Source: Robiginitalea aurantiaca
GTDB taxonomy: Bacteria; Bacteroidota; Bacteroidia; Flavobacteriales; Flavobacteriaceae
DNA: 64,000 bases
NCBI RefSeq assembly: GCF_030380815.1
Contig: NZ_JAUDUY010000008.1
Coordinates: 29,607-93,606 of the forward strand
Direction: 5' to 3'
Shown: one piece after another, positions 8,340-16,912 of the stretch
How the letters are laid out: each line of letters opens with the position of its first letter
Position numbering within the stretch: the first letter of the stretch is position 1
The notes under the pieces: model-generated
Told to the model about the DNA's origin: nothing
Seen by the model: the letters and a program-made list of their open reading frames with translations, nothing else
Databases searched by the model: none
Position numbers and translations under genes: made by a program

Positions 8340-9608
8340 ATGGAAACCTATGCCAAAGCCCTTTTGTACGCCATCCCGTTCTTCATCGTCCTGATGCTGA
8401 TCGAGATTGGGTACGGCTATTTCAGGAAAAATCAGAAATACAAGGTGATGGATACGGTGAGTTCCATTAGTTCCGGGCTTACCAATATAGTTAAGGATTC
8501 CCTGGGGCTGGGGGTGATCCTGGTCAGCTACCCGTACCTGGTAGAACATCTGGCGCTCTTCCAGATTAAGGCCACATGGATGGTATGGTTGGTCGCCTTT
8601 TTTGCCATAGATTTCGCGGGATACTGGAACCACAGGCTGAGCCATCATGTGAATATATTCTGGAACCAGCATGTGATCCACCACAGCAGTGAGGAGTTTA
8701 ATTTGGCCTGTGCCTTGCGGCAGTCCATTTCCAACCTGGTAGGGTATTTCCCCCTGATGCTTATCCCGGCTGCCCTTTTGGGCGTTCCGGAACAGGTAAT
8801 CGCTATTTTGGCTCCCGCCCATCTTTTCGCCCAGTTCTGGTACCATACCCAGCATATCGGTAAAATGGGCTGGTTGGAATACATCATCGTAACACCCTCT
8901 CAACACAGGGTACACCATGCGATTAATCCTGAATACATCGACAAGAACCTGGGGCAGGTACTTTGTGTCTGGGACCGGCTCTTTGGGACCTTTCAGGAGG
9001 AACTTGAAACAGTACCACCTCAGTATGGGGTTCTGAAACCTGCGCATACTTGGAACCCGATCCACATAAATTTTCAGCACCTATGGAGGATCATGCAGGA
9101 TGCATGGAGGACAAATAACCTCTGGGATAAGGTGCGTATTTGGTTTATGCCTACGGGTTGGCGCCCGGCAGATGTCGCTGAGAAATACCCCATAGAGATA
9201 ATTGCCGATGTTTATAACTTCAGGCGTTACGAGCCCCAAACTTCGAATTTGCTCAAAGGCTATGCTATTTTTCAGGCCCTTTCCACGCTTGGACTGCTGC
9301 TTTTTATGTTCTACAATTATTCCGGTATCGGGTTTCAGGGACTCCTGTTATTCGGGGCCTTCATATTTGCGGGAATCTATGGGTACACTACCCTGATGGA
9401 CGGGAAGCGTTATGCTGTATGGATTGAGGTTACCCGTGTGGTCTTTGGGTTTGCGGTCCTGGCCATGACGGGGGACTGGTTTGGTTTAGGAGCGTTTTGG
9501 TCAGGAGGTCCTCTATGGGTTGCGCTCTATTTTGGAATTACACTGGCCGGCACCGTATACTTCGGTTTTATTGAAAATCGGCCCGCTGGGGATTCGGTGG
9601 CAATCTGA
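8340..9608 (+). CDS. sterol desaturase/fatty acid hydroxylase family membrane oxygenase
   Basis: 422-residue polytopic membrane protein. The eight-histidine di-iron signature is present: HRLSHH (98-103), HVIHH (111-115), then WYHTQH and the closing QHRVHHA. The C-terminal third adds further hydrophobic helices, an extension seen in the alkylglycerol monooxygenase-like branch of the family. Family members use O2 to hydroxylate or desaturate lipids (sterols, fatty acids, carotenoids, ether lipids); the substrate cannot be read from the sequence. It converges on the acyl-CoA-binding protein gene with a 4-bp gap. Confidence 0.9.
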   Translation: METYAKALLYAIPFFIVLMLIEIGYGYFRKNQKYKVMDTVSSISSGLTNIVKDSLGLGVILVSYPYLVEHLALFQIKATWMVWLVAFFAIDFAGYWNHRLSHHVNIFWNQHVIHHSSEEFNLACALRQSISNLVGYFPLMLIPAALLGVPEQVIAILAPAHLFAQFWYHTQHIGKMGWLEYIIVTPSQHRVHHAINPEYIDKNLGQVLCVWDRLFGTFQEELETVPPQYGVLKPAHTWNPIHINFQHLWRIMQDAWRTNNLWDKVRIWFMPTGWRPADVAEKYPIEIIADVYNFRRYEPQTSNLLKGYAIFQALSTLGLLLFMFYNYSGIGFQGLLLFGAFIFAGIYGYTTLMDGKRYAVWIEVTRVVFGFAVLAMTGDWFGLGAFWSGGPLWVALYFGITLAGTVYFGFIENRPAGDSVAI

Positions 9609-9612
9609 AAGG

Positions 9613-9879
9613 TTAGGAGAGTTTGCGCACGTGGTTTTCCACCAACTCGATGTAGGTTTGCATGGCGATTTCAGGTGACACGTCCTGTGCCTGAATAAGT
9701 GCGTTTGCTTTAAATGCGTTGATGAGGGGGGTCTTACTCCCGGGATTACTGTAGTTGTTATGCGCTATTTTGTAGTAGGCATAGAGTTTTAAGAGTAAAT
9801 CAGCAGGAAGCAAGCGGTTATAATTGTTGATATAGGCAACCGCTTCTTTAAAATCCTTATGTAGTTTTTCATTCTTCAT
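9613..9879 (-). CDS. acyl-CoA-binding protein
   Basis: 88-residue cytosolic four-helix protein of the ACBP family: KDFKEAVAYINNY, LLKLYAYYKIAHN (the conserved K-x-YxxYKxA acyl-CoA contact) and ALIQAQDVS. The start at 9879 (MKNEKLHKDF) was chosen because the longer frame adds twelve residues lying inside psd. It overlaps the 3' end of psd by 11 bp and is the last gene of the rsfS-to-ACBP unit, so it probably buffers acyl-CoA or acyl chains for phospholipid synthesis. Confidence 0.9.
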   Translation of the reverse strand: MKNEKLHKDFKEAVAYINNYNRLLPADLLLKLYAYYKIAHNNYSNPGSKTPLINAFKANALIQAQDVSPEIAMQTYIELVENHVRKLS

Positions 9880-10537
9880 CCTCAGGCGCCAGGGTTGCAA
9901 TACAGGTTTTTGCACCTACCACTTTTTGGTTGAGTTTTACGGTAATCACACTATCTAAAGGTAGCAACAAATCTACTCTGGAACCAAATTTAATAAATCC
10001 GGCATCCGCACCCTGTTGTACACTCTCTCCTTCTTCTGCATAGTTAACGATTCTCCGCGCCATGGCCCCGGCGATTTGACGGTAGCCGATTTCACCAAAA
10101 AGAGGTGTCCGTATCACCACGGTTGTACGTTCGTTTTCAGTGCTCGATTTGGGATGCCATGCGACGAGATATTTTCCGGGATGGTATTTGGAGTAGGATA
10201 TGGCTCCGCTTGCCGGGAAGCGTGTTACGTGCACATTCAGGGGGGACATAAAGATGGAAACCTGTATTCTTTTGTCCTTGAAATACTCGGTTTCCTCAAC
10301 TTCTTCTATAGCGACTACTTTGCCATCAGCAGGAGCGAGGATTTCGTCAAAAGTCCGGGCGGCCACTCTTTTGGGATTTCTGAAAAACTGTAAAATCAAA
10401 ACGAGGATGAGTATTGCCCCTGCCTGTATGGAGATTCTCAACCAAATGGGCTCGATGTAGAACTGGGCGACCAATGTCAGGGCGGCACACAGGAAAAAGG
10501 CAACCAGAATAATGTTTTGGCCTTCCTTATGAAACAT
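9869..10537 (-). CDS. psd: phosphatidylserine decarboxylase
   Basis: 222-residue short-form proenzyme making phosphatidylethanolamine from phosphatidylserine at the inner membrane. Two hydrophobic N-terminal segments (about 8-25 and 36-52) anchor it. The self-cleavage site is the FGSR motif, with Ser186 becoming the pyruvoyl group; ILAPADGKVV and SIFMSPLNVHVTRFP are the conserved core strands. It overlaps cdsA by 11 bp upstream and the ACBP gene by 11 bp downstream, so all three are translationally coupled. Confidence 0.95.
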   Translation of the reverse strand: MFHKEGQNIILVAFFLCAALTLVAQFYIEPIWLRISIQAGAILILVLILQFFRNPKRVAARTFDEILAPADGKVVAIEEVEETEYFKDKRIQVSIFMSPLNVHVTRFPASGAISYSKYHPGKYLVAWHPKSSTENERTTVVIRTPLFGEIGYRQIAGAMARRIVNYAEEGESVQQGADAGFIKFGSRVDLLLPLDSVITVKLNQKVVGAKTCIATLAPEDEE

Positions 10538-11330
10538 ACTGAAATATGATTAGCGTTAAATAGGCGAAAGGAGCTGCAAATACCAGGCTGTCCAAACGAT
10601 CCAGCATTCCTCCATGCCCGGGTAGTATGGCGCCACTGTCTTTAACGCCTGCTGCCCGTTTTAGTTTGGATTCTATAAGGTCTCCCAAACCTCCGGTGAC
10701 CACGACGACCAAGGCGAGGATGAGCCACTGTGTGTTATTGAGAACCGGGGCATAACGACCCAACATATAAGCTGCTATTAATGTAAAAACTAATCCCCCC
10801 AAGCTTCCTTCTATGGTCTTTTTGGGAGAGATCGCGGGATAAAGCTTATGTCGCCCCAGGGTTTTACCCACCAGATAGGCAAAAGAGTCATTTACCCAGA
10901 TCATAATGAAGATACCCATAATAAGATATTTTGCAAAAAAATCATCCTGATAAGGAATCATGGTGAGGAAAATACAACCTCCGCCCAAATAGAACAGACC
11001 GATCAGGTATTTCTGAAACAAATTAAACGCTTTAAGTTTCGGAGAGAACAGATAGGTGATCAGGCCTATGTTGACTGCAATGGTCAGGAAGAGCAAAGTG
11101 TGGATCAGGACGGGATCCCGGGTAAGGTAGATAAAGACCCACCATAAGGCGAGGTAGCCCATAAAAATATAGTACCCCTTAAGGAGAACCAGCCTTTTAT
11201 ATTCGTAGAGGCAGGCCAGGCCGAAAACCATAAAAAGAAAATCATACGCATCCGAGCTGAGGAAAACCGCTGATAGAAGAAGCATTACATAGACGACTCC
11301 GGTCAATACCCTTCTTAACACCTCCCTCAT
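10527..11330 (-). CDS. cdsA: phosphatidate cytidylyltransferase
   Basis: 267 residues if started at MREVLRRVLTGVVYV (11330); the longer frame would run into the LUD gene, whose stop codon ends 1 nt before this ATG. Polytopic inner-membrane enzyme forming CDP-diacylglycerol from phosphatidate and CTP. The family signature is at the C-terminus: SPKKTIEGSLGGL and GDLIESKLKRAAGVKDSG ending in PGHGGMLDRLDS. About seven hydrophobic helices. It precedes psd, giving a CDP-DAG to PE branch in one operon (a pssA gene is not in this window). Confidence 0.95.
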   Translation of the reverse strand: MREVLRRVLTGVVYVMLLLSAVFLSSDAYDFLFMVFGLACLYEYKRLVLLKGYYIFMGYLALWWVFIYLTRDPVLIHTLLFLTIAVNIGLITYLFSPKLKAFNLFQKYLIGLFYLGGGCIFLTMIPYQDDFFAKYLIMGIFIMIWVNDSFAYLVGKTLGRHKLYPAISPKKTIEGSLGGLVFTLIAAYMLGRYAPVLNNTQWLILALVVVVTGGLGDLIESKLKRAAGVKDSGAILPGHGGMLDRLDSLVFAAPFAYLTLIIFQYVS

Positions 11331-11331
11331 C

Positions 11332-11949
11332 TTATAGATCTTCCAGTAATAAGAGGTATAAATGTTTGGAGCTGCTTCCATAGGTTAGAAAATCTACGGA
11401 ATCTCCTTCTGTTGTAGGCTTAAAATGTTTTAGGGTGGTAATATTGGCGGGGATTCGCTGCCTGTACTTCTTTTTGATGATTTTCAGACCTTCACCAATA
11501 GATTCAACCAGTTGGCTGGTAGTAGCCAAAACAACAATATTCTCAGGGATCTCAGAGAGCTTTTTTTCCAGCAACTGGTTTGAGCTCACCAGGATGGAAC
11601 CATTTTGGGCGATCAGGTGTTCGCAAGTCGTAAAGAAAACCTCACTGTCCGAGGCGGTGCGCGAAAATCGGATATTCTGATCTGAAAAACGCTCTTCCAG
11701 GGAGGGATTTAAAATATAAAAAGGCGTTTGCTCCCACTGGTTTTCCTGGATGATATTTTTCATTCCCTCGAGAACCTCCCCAAAATCATCGCAGTAGATA
11801 AACTTGCCCCCATTCTTTTTAAATTGAATGGTGAATTTCTCATCCACAGGTATTTTTAAATCAGGCATGTGGGCACCACGGGTCTGAACGGTCTCTTTGG
11901 AACCTTTCTTTTTCTTTCCTCCTCCAAAAAGTTTATCAAAAAAGCCCAT
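11332..11949 (-). CDS. LUD domain (LutC/YkgG-like) protein
   Basis: 205 residues. An N-terminal basic linker (GGGKKKKGSK) is followed by a LUD-type fold: TPFYILNPSLEERF, SEVFFTTCEHLIAQNGSILVSS and LATTSQLVESI, which resemble the LutC/YkgG family of lactate-utilisation proteins. The usual LutA/LutB partners are absent. In Flavobacteriia this gene sits as here between ftsH and cdsA, so a role in lactate oxidation is doubtful; its function is unknown. The stop overlaps nothing, but only 1 nt separates it from cdsA. Confidence 0.78.
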   Translation of the reverse strand: MGFFDKLFGGGKKKKGSKETVQTRGAHMPDLKIPVDEKFTIQFKKNGGKFIYCDDFGEVLEGMKNIIQENQWEQTPFYILNPSLEERFSDQNIRFSRTASDSEVFFTTCEHLIAQNGSILVSSNQLLEKKLSEIPENIVVLATTSQLVESIGEGLKIIKKKYRQRIPANITTLKHFKPTTEGDSVDFLTYGSSSKHLYLLLLEDL

Positions 11950-12016
11950 GTACTTTGCCAGGTATTCTTTGAGGTTACAGGACCCTTAAACTAAAAAAGC
12001 GGTCCTAATGGTCTGT

Positions 12017-14050
12017 TTATTTCGTTTCGTCAATTGGTTCCTCAGAAATTTCAGGAGCCGGGGATTCCGGATCTTCCGAAGCTTCTTCTGATTCAGGAGG
12101 TATTATTGCCTTTTCCTGCCCAAGGGCATCAAATCGCTTTTCAAAAGGACGCTTTCCAAAAATCCGCTCCAAATCCTCTTTAAAGATAACTTCTTTTTCC
12201 AAAAGAAAATCGGCTAACACTTCCAGCTTGTCTTTATTCTCTTCCAGAACCTGAATTGCCCGAACGTATTGCTCCTCGATGATCTTGGATATCTCGGCGT
12301 CGATCTTACGGGCCGTTTCCTCACTATAAGGCTTAGTAAAGCCGTATTCCGACTGACCGGACGAATCGTAAAAGGTCACGTTTCCAATTTCGTCATTCAA
12401 GCCATAAATTGTAACCATGGCCCGCGCTTGCTTTGTCACCTTCTCCAGATCACTCAGGGCCCCAGTGGAAATTTTATCGAAGATAACCTTTTCCGCTGCC
12501 CGACCCCCAAGGGTTGCGCACATTTCATCCTTCATCTGTTCAGGGCGAACTAAAAGGCGTTCCTCTGGCAAATACCAGGCTGCGCCTAATGACTGCCCCC
12601 TTGGAACTATAGTAACTTTCACCAAAGGTGCCGCGTGTTCCAACATCCAGCTTACGGTAGCGTGACCCGCTTCGTGATAGGCAATGGTTTTTTTCTCCCC
12701 TGGAGTAATTATTTTATTCTTTTTTTCGAGCCCTCCAACAATTCGGTCAACGGCATCGAGGAAATCTTGTTTTGTAACGGCCTTTTTCTCCTTACGCGCT
12801 GCGATCAAAGCCGCCTCATTACAGACATTGGCAATATCCGCTCCTGAGAATCCAGGGGTTTGACGGGCGAGGAAATCCAGGTCCAGGGTCTCCGCCGTCT
12901 TGATCGGACGCAGGTGAACTTCAAAAATTTCTTTACGTTCCCGGATATCGGGCAGATCTACATAAATCAGGCGATCAAAACGTCCGGCACGCATCAGGGC
13001 TTTATCCAGAACGTCAGCCCGGTTTGTAGCGGCAAGCACAATCACGTTCGTGTTGCTGCCAAAACCATCCATTTCTGTCAATAGTTGGTTCAGGGTGTTT
13101 TCCCGTTCATCATTAGACCCGGTAAAGTTATTTTTCCCCCTGGCGCGGCCTATGGCGTCAATTTCATCAATAAAAATAATGGAGGGAGATTTATCCTTGG
13201 CCTGCTTAAAGAGGTCTCGTACCCTGGAAGCACCAACCCCCACGAACATCTCGACAAAATCCGATCCGGACAGGGAGAAGAAAGGTACTTTAGCTTCCCC
13301 GGCCACGGCTTTGGCCAGGAGGGTTTTACCGGTACCCGGAGGTCCTACAAGTAAAGCCCCTTTGGGGATTTTACCCCCAAGGGAGGTGTATTTATCCGGA
13401 TTCTTGAGAAATTCTACGATTTCCTCAACCTCTTCCTTGGCGCCTTCAAGACCCGCTACGTCCTTAAAAGTGGTACGCGTATCCGTCTTTTCATCAAAGA
13501 GTTTGGCCTTGGACTTACCGATATTGAATATCTGTCCTCCAGCTCCTCCGGCTCCTCCTCCGGACATCCGTCTCATGAGGTAAATCCATATCCCGATAAT
13601 CAGGACAAATGGCAGTAAGGTAAACAGAAGTTCCATCAGTACATTGGACTCCGTATCATAGTCCACGACCGTATCCAGGTTGTTTTCCTGCTTGATCTTC
13701 TTGATATCGTTTTCAAAATTCTGGAGATCCCCATAGTCAAGAACATACTGTGGTACGCTTCCCGAGGTTAAAGAAAAGGGTTTATCAGCCACATCTTTAT
13801 GGACATCTTTAGCCAGGGCCTCCTGTGTGAGGAAAACCTTCGCCTGCCGCGCATTGGTGATGATCAGGATCTTGTCGATATCCCCATTCCTCAGAAACTC
13901 CTGTAACTCAGAGGTTGTAGTCTTGCTGGTTGGGGAGAAGCTATCGTTCCCGATAAACTGGTATCCGATAAGAAATAGGATGATAACTCCGTAAATCCAC
14001 CATGAACTAAAGCGGGGTTTTTTTTGTGGGGTATTGCTATCTTTTGCCAT
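12017..14050 (-). CDS. ftsH: ATP-dependent zinc metalloprotease FtsH
   Basis: 677-residue hexameric membrane AAA+ protease. First transmembrane helix about 17-34, an extracytoplasmic FtsH_ext domain about 40-135 (somewhat enlarged, as in Bacteroidota), second helix about 139-159. Walker A GPPGTGKT at 236-243, Walker B IIFIDEIDAIG around 291-301, SRH with arginine finger ALMRAGRFDR (351-360), zinc site HEAGH 459-463. A Gly-rich linker (SGGGAGGAGG) precedes the AAA domain, and an acidic Pro/Glu/Ser tail ends the protein. It degrades unassembled membrane proteins and short-lived regulators. It lies 11 bp after rsfS and 67 bp before the LUD gene. Confidence 0.97.
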   Translation of the reverse strand: MAKDSNTPQKKPRFSSWWIYGVIILFLIGYQFIGNDSFSPTSKTTTSELQEFLRNGDIDKILIITNARQAKVFLTQEALAKDVHKDVADKPFSLTSGSVPQYVLDYGDLQNFENDIKKIKQENNLDTVVDYDTESNVLMELLFTLLPFVLIIGIWIYLMRRMSGGGAGGAGGQIFNIGKSKAKLFDEKTDTRTTFKDVAGLEGAKEEVEEIVEFLKNPDKYTSLGGKIPKGALLVGPPGTGKTLLAKAVAGEAKVPFFSLSGSDFVEMFVGVGASRVRDLFKQAKDKSPSIIFIDEIDAIGRARGKNNFTGSNDERENTLNQLLTEMDGFGSNTNVIVLAATNRADVLDKALMRAGRFDRLIYVDLPDIRERKEIFEVHLRPIKTAETLDLDFLARQTPGFSGADIANVCNEAALIAARKEKKAVTKQDFLDAVDRIVGGLEKKNKIITPGEKKTIAYHEAGHATVSWMLEHAAPLVKVTIVPRGQSLGAAWYLPEERLLVRPEQMKDEMCATLGGRAAEKVIFDKISTGALSDLEKVTKQARAMVTIYGLNDEIGNVTFYDSSGQSEYGFTKPYSEETARKIDAEISKIIEEQYVRAIQVLEENKDKLEVLADFLLEKEVIFKEDLERIFGKRPFEKRFDALGQEKAIIPPESEEASEDPESPAPEISEEPIDETK

Positions 14051-14061
14051 TGAATTTTTTC

Positions 14062-14436
14062 CTAATTAAAGCTGCTTTCTACGAGAGTAACCTTGGCGTC
14101 GCCCCAAAGGCCCTCTATATCGTAGTACTCGCGTGTATGTTTTTGGAAGACATGAACCACTACATTCACATAATCCATGAGCACCCATTCTGAATTCTCA
14201 GATCCTTCTACATGCCATGGTTTGTCATTGATGGCTTTACTGACGGTTTTCTGTATGGAATTTACAATTGCGTTGACGTGGGTATTGGACGTTCCACTGC
14301 AAAGAATAAAGTAGTCGCAAACTGTGTTTTCAATTTCCCTTAAGTCCAGGATATTAATGTCTAAACCTTTAACTTCTTCTATTCCGTGTAAGATTAAGGC
14401 AATCAATTCATCTGCGCTCGCTTTCCGATTCTGCAT
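14062..14436 (-). CDS. rsfS: ribosome silencing factor
   Basis: 124 residues, RsfS/Iojap/DUF143 family. Diagnostic segments are DINILDLREIENTVCDYFILCSG.. (the strand with VCDYFIL) and WHVEGSENSEWVLMDYVNVVVHVF near the C-terminus. It binds ribosomal protein uL14 and blocks subunit joining during starvation. First gene of the minus-strand unit leading into ftsH; a -7 box lies just upstream at 14456-14463. Confidence 0.94.
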   Translation of the reverse strand: MQNRKASADELIALILHGIEEVKGLDINILDLREIENTVCDYFILCSGTSNTHVNAIVNSIQKTVSKAINDKPWHVEGSENSEWVLMDYVNVVVHVFQKHTREYYDIEGLWGDAKVTLVESSFN

Positions 14437-14455
14437 TCAAAGAATTTAGTTTGTG

Positions 14456-14463
14456 CAAAGTTA
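14456..14463 (-). promoter_or_regulatory. -7 element of the rsfS-ftsH operon
   Basis: Minus-strand TAACTTTG (followed by CAC) matches TAnnTTTG, 19 nt before the rsfS start. No -33 TTTG is visible; the A/T-rich spacer may compensate. Confidence 0.5.
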
Positions 14464-14527
14464 TTATTTTTTTGTTTTTTGAGGCCCCGCTTTTAACATA
14501 AGGTTATTAGTGCTAAAATGAACCCGA

Positions 14528-15271
14528 ATGCAGTTGATCAAACTTGATGCCACGGATTCCACCAACACCTATTTAAACCGGTTGTCCAGGCAGGAGAATC
14601 TTCCTGATTTTACGGTTGTACAGGCCAATCATCAGACAGCCGGGAGGGGTCAGCGGGGCACCCTTTGGGAAACGGAAGGAGGTAAAAATCTAACATTCAG
14701 TGTTTTAAAGAATTTTGGAGCCTTGCCAGCACGCTCACATTTTATGCTTAACATGACCATCTCTTTAAGTGTTTATACTGCTTTGGAAGCCCTTAAAATA
14801 CCTCATTTGTCTTTGAAATGGCCTAACGACATTCTGTCAGGTAATCGGAAACTATGCGGGATCTTGATTGAAAATCAACTTCAGGGAAATTTTATTGCCC
14901 GCAGTATTGTCGGTATCGGACTGAATGTGAATCAAACCCTTTTTGCAAAATTGCCCGGGGCGACCTCTTTAAAAATGGTAACAAAACACGATTTCGACCC
15001 CGATGAAGTCCTCTTGAAGGTAATGGAGCAACTCGAATCGGATTTGTCCGGAATGGATGTCGATAACCCAAGGCCTACCCTTGAGCAGTATGAAGCACAT
15101 TTGTATCTCAAGGACCAACTGTCAGCGTACCGCCGGAAGGATGGATCCTCTTTTAAAGGCACCATTCTGGGGGTGCAGCCGGATGGCCTCCTAAAAATAG
15201 CCCTGCCCGATGGCAGGATAGAATCCTTTGGATTTAAAGAGCTGCAATATCCCGCCTTGCGCCAGGACTAA
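14528..15271 (+). CDS. birA: biotin--[acetyl-CoA-carboxylase] ligase
   Basis: 247-residue monofunctional biotin protein ligase: it lacks the N-terminal DNA-binding domain of E. coli BirA and so is not the operon repressor. Catalytic features: DSTNTYLNRL at the N-terminus, the biotinyl-AMP loop AGRGQRGTLWETEGG, LKWPNDIL and the CGILIENQ strand. It activates biotin and attaches it to the carboxyl-carrier protein. Divergent from rsfS; the last 4 bp, including the stop codon, overlap the 3' end of the convergent SRPBCC gene. Confidence 0.95.
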   Translation: MQLIKLDATDSTNTYLNRLSRQENLPDFTVVQANHQTAGRGQRGTLWETEGGKNLTFSVLKNFGALPARSHFMLNMTISLSVYTALEALKIPHLSLKWPNDILSGNRKLCGILIENQLQGNFIARSIVGIGLNVNQTLFAKLPGATSLKMVTKHDFDPDEVLLKVMEQLESDLSGMDVDNPRPTLEQYEAHLYLKDQLSAYRRKDGSSFKGTILGVQPDGLLKIALPDGRIESFGFKELQYPALRQD

Positions 15272-15660
15272 ATCACATCGAGTTTCGTGCTCAGGGTGCC
15301 CAGGAAATTGGTAATGGGAGACTTTATCATCATGGCCATCATGGCGTTGAACTCTCCTTCAAAGGTCAGGGCAACCTCTGTTTCTTCTGCCTCAATTTCC
15401 CGAAGATTAGCCGTCAGGGTAAACGGGAGTTTATCGCTGGCAGCGCCCAGTACAATTTTCTCGTGGGGGGTCTGTTCTTTGCGACGAAGCACAATTTCCG
15501 GCATCCCTTTTAAGGCAAAACGAAAAGTATCTTCGTCCAGTACTTCAAAGGTTTGGATGGAATCTGGCATCAACTTCTTAAAATTTGAAAGATCAGAGAG
15601 AAAGTCGTAAACTTCTTTCTGTGATTTGCCAACATTTTTTACGGGTGCTTCTAAATGCAT
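15268..15660 (-). CDS. SRPBCC-fold (START-like) protein
   Basis: 130 residues matching the polyketide-cyclase/START-like superfamily: an N-terminal strand, the helix KEVYDFLSDLSNFKKLMPDSI, then antiparallel strands (FRFALKGMPEIVLRR, TEVALTFEGEFNAMM) and a C-terminal helix. These proteins bind hydrophobic ligands; the ligand is unknown. It starts 1 nt after the pyrE stop codon, so both are probably one transcript. Confidence 0.82.
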   Translation of the reverse strand: MHLEAPVKNVGKSQKEVYDFLSDLSNFKKLMPDSIQTFEVLDEDTFRFALKGMPEIVLRRKEQTPHEKIVLGAASDKLPFTLTANLREIEAEETEVALTFEGEFNAMMAMMIKSPITNFLGTLSTKLDVI

Positions 15661-15661
15661 A

Positions 15662-16303
15662 TCAGGGTTTCCAATTTTCAGGGTTTTCTCTCCACGCTTT
15701 AAGGGTCTCCAGCTGATTCTGATTTACATACCCCGTTTTAGAAGCCTGAGAGATTAATGATTCGTAATTGCTGAGGGTGTTCAGTGAAAGTTCCCTCGAT
15801 TTAAAGCGCTGTTCCGAGAGTGCAAAACCATAACTGAATACGGCCAGCATCCCTTTCACCTTAAGTCCTGCCGCTTCCAGGGCATCAACTGCTTTTAAAC
15901 TGCTTTGCCCGGTGCTGATAAGGTCTTCCACCACGACGACCGTCTGGCCTTCGGTGGCGTAGCCTTCAATTTGGTTCTGACGTCCGTGTCCTTTGGGTTC
16001 CGGTCGCACATATATAAAGGGAAGCCCCATTTGTTCGGCTACAAGGACACCAATTCCTATCGCCCCGGTCGCTACCCCTGCAATCACATCGGGTCGGCCG
16101 TAAAGCTCTTCAACCTGCCGGGCCATTTGCTCCCGAACGAAATTCCGGATCGCAGGGTATGACAGCAGGATGCGATTGTCGCAATAAATCGGAGATTTCC
16201 AGCCAGAAGCCCATGTGAAGGGATTTTCAGGTCTTAATTTAATTGCATTTATTTGTAGCAATAGCTCTGCTGTCTTCAGCGCAGTATCTGTATCTAAAAC
16301 CAT
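15662..16303 (-). CDS. pyrE: orotate phosphoribosyltransferase
   Basis: 213 residues from the start MVLDTDTALKTAELLLQ; the longer frame runs antisense through the neighbouring Nudix gene and is not credible. It makes OMP from orotate and PRPP in pyrimidine synthesis. Signature: VVVVEDLISTGQSSLKAVDAL, the PRPP-binding loop; FTWASGWKSPIYCDNR near the N-terminus and the flexible loop PKGHGRQNQIEG. It is separated by only 7 bp from the divergent Nudix gene, so each promoter must reach into the other gene. Confidence 0.95.
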   Translation of the reverse strand: MVLDTDTALKTAELLLQINAIKLRPENPFTWASGWKSPIYCDNRILLSYPAIRNFVREQMARQVEELYGRPDVIAGVATGAIGIGVLVAEQMGLPFIYVRPEPKGHGRQNQIEGYATEGQTVVVVEDLISTGQSSLKAVDALEAAGLKVKGMLAVFSYGFALSEQRFKSRELSLNTLSNYESLISQASKTGYVNQNQLETLKAWRENPENWKP

Positions 16304-16310
16304 GGTGTAA

Positions 16311-16907
16311 ATGTATAAAGTTTTTGTGAATGAACGACCTCTGATCCTCACAGATAAAATCCGTGAAAAAGGAGACGGTGCATACTTTATGATGAATGAA
16401 AGCGAAGTGCTTGCCGCTGTGGACGGATTGCGCAAGAAAAAGATCGATAAAGCTTATATATATCATCCGAATCACGAGGAAATTCTGAATAAATTTTCGA
16501 AGTACATACCAAGGGTAGTGGCTGCAGGAGGGGTGGTGACCAATAAAAAAGGAAAGGTGCTTTTTATCTACCGAAATGATAAATGGGATTTGCCCAAAGG
16601 GGTTCAGAAAAAGAAGGAAAACCTCGAGGAATGCGCACTTCGGGAAGTGGAAGAAGAAACCGGCGTGCAGAACTTAAAAATTGAGAATTTCCTCCGTACG
16701 ACCTACCATATTTTTAAGCGAAACGGGAAACTGAGACTCAAAGAGGTGCACTGGTTCGCCATGAAAACAAACTATGACGGAAAACTCGTAGGTGAGGAAA
16801 AAGAAGGAATCGTGAAAGTTAAATGGAAGGGACCTGAGAAGATCCGGAAGGCCCTTGAAAAATCGTATATCAATATCCGGATCCTCTTTGAGCCACCTTC
16901 GCTTTAA
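16311..16907 (+). CDS. Nudix hydrolase
   Basis: 198 residues. A roughly 70-residue N-terminal extension precedes the Nudix domain. The Nudix box is complete: G, five residues, E, seven residues, REVEEETGV (approximately 105-127), binding the catalytic metals. The substrate cannot be told; it probably removes a nucleoside diphosphate-linked compound. Placed head-to-head with pyrE (7-bp gap), and convergent with the M14 peptidase gene (5-bp gap). Confidence 0.9.
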   Translation: MYKVFVNERPLILTDKIREKGDGAYFMMNESEVLAAVDGLRKKKIDKAYIYHPNHEEILNKFSKYIPRVVAAGGVVTNKKGKVLFIYRNDKWDLPKGVQKKKENLEECALREVEEETGVQNLKIENFLRTTYHIFKRNGKLRLKEVHWFAMKTNYDGKLVGEEKEGIVKVKWKGPEKIRKALEKSYINIRILFEPPSL

Positions 16908-16912
16908 GAGTT

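Noticed and set aside
8283..9080. 265-codon minus-strand open frame opposite the hydroxylase gene
   Set aside because: Fully antisense to a gene with an intact di-iron histidine signature; the translation has no recognisable domain.
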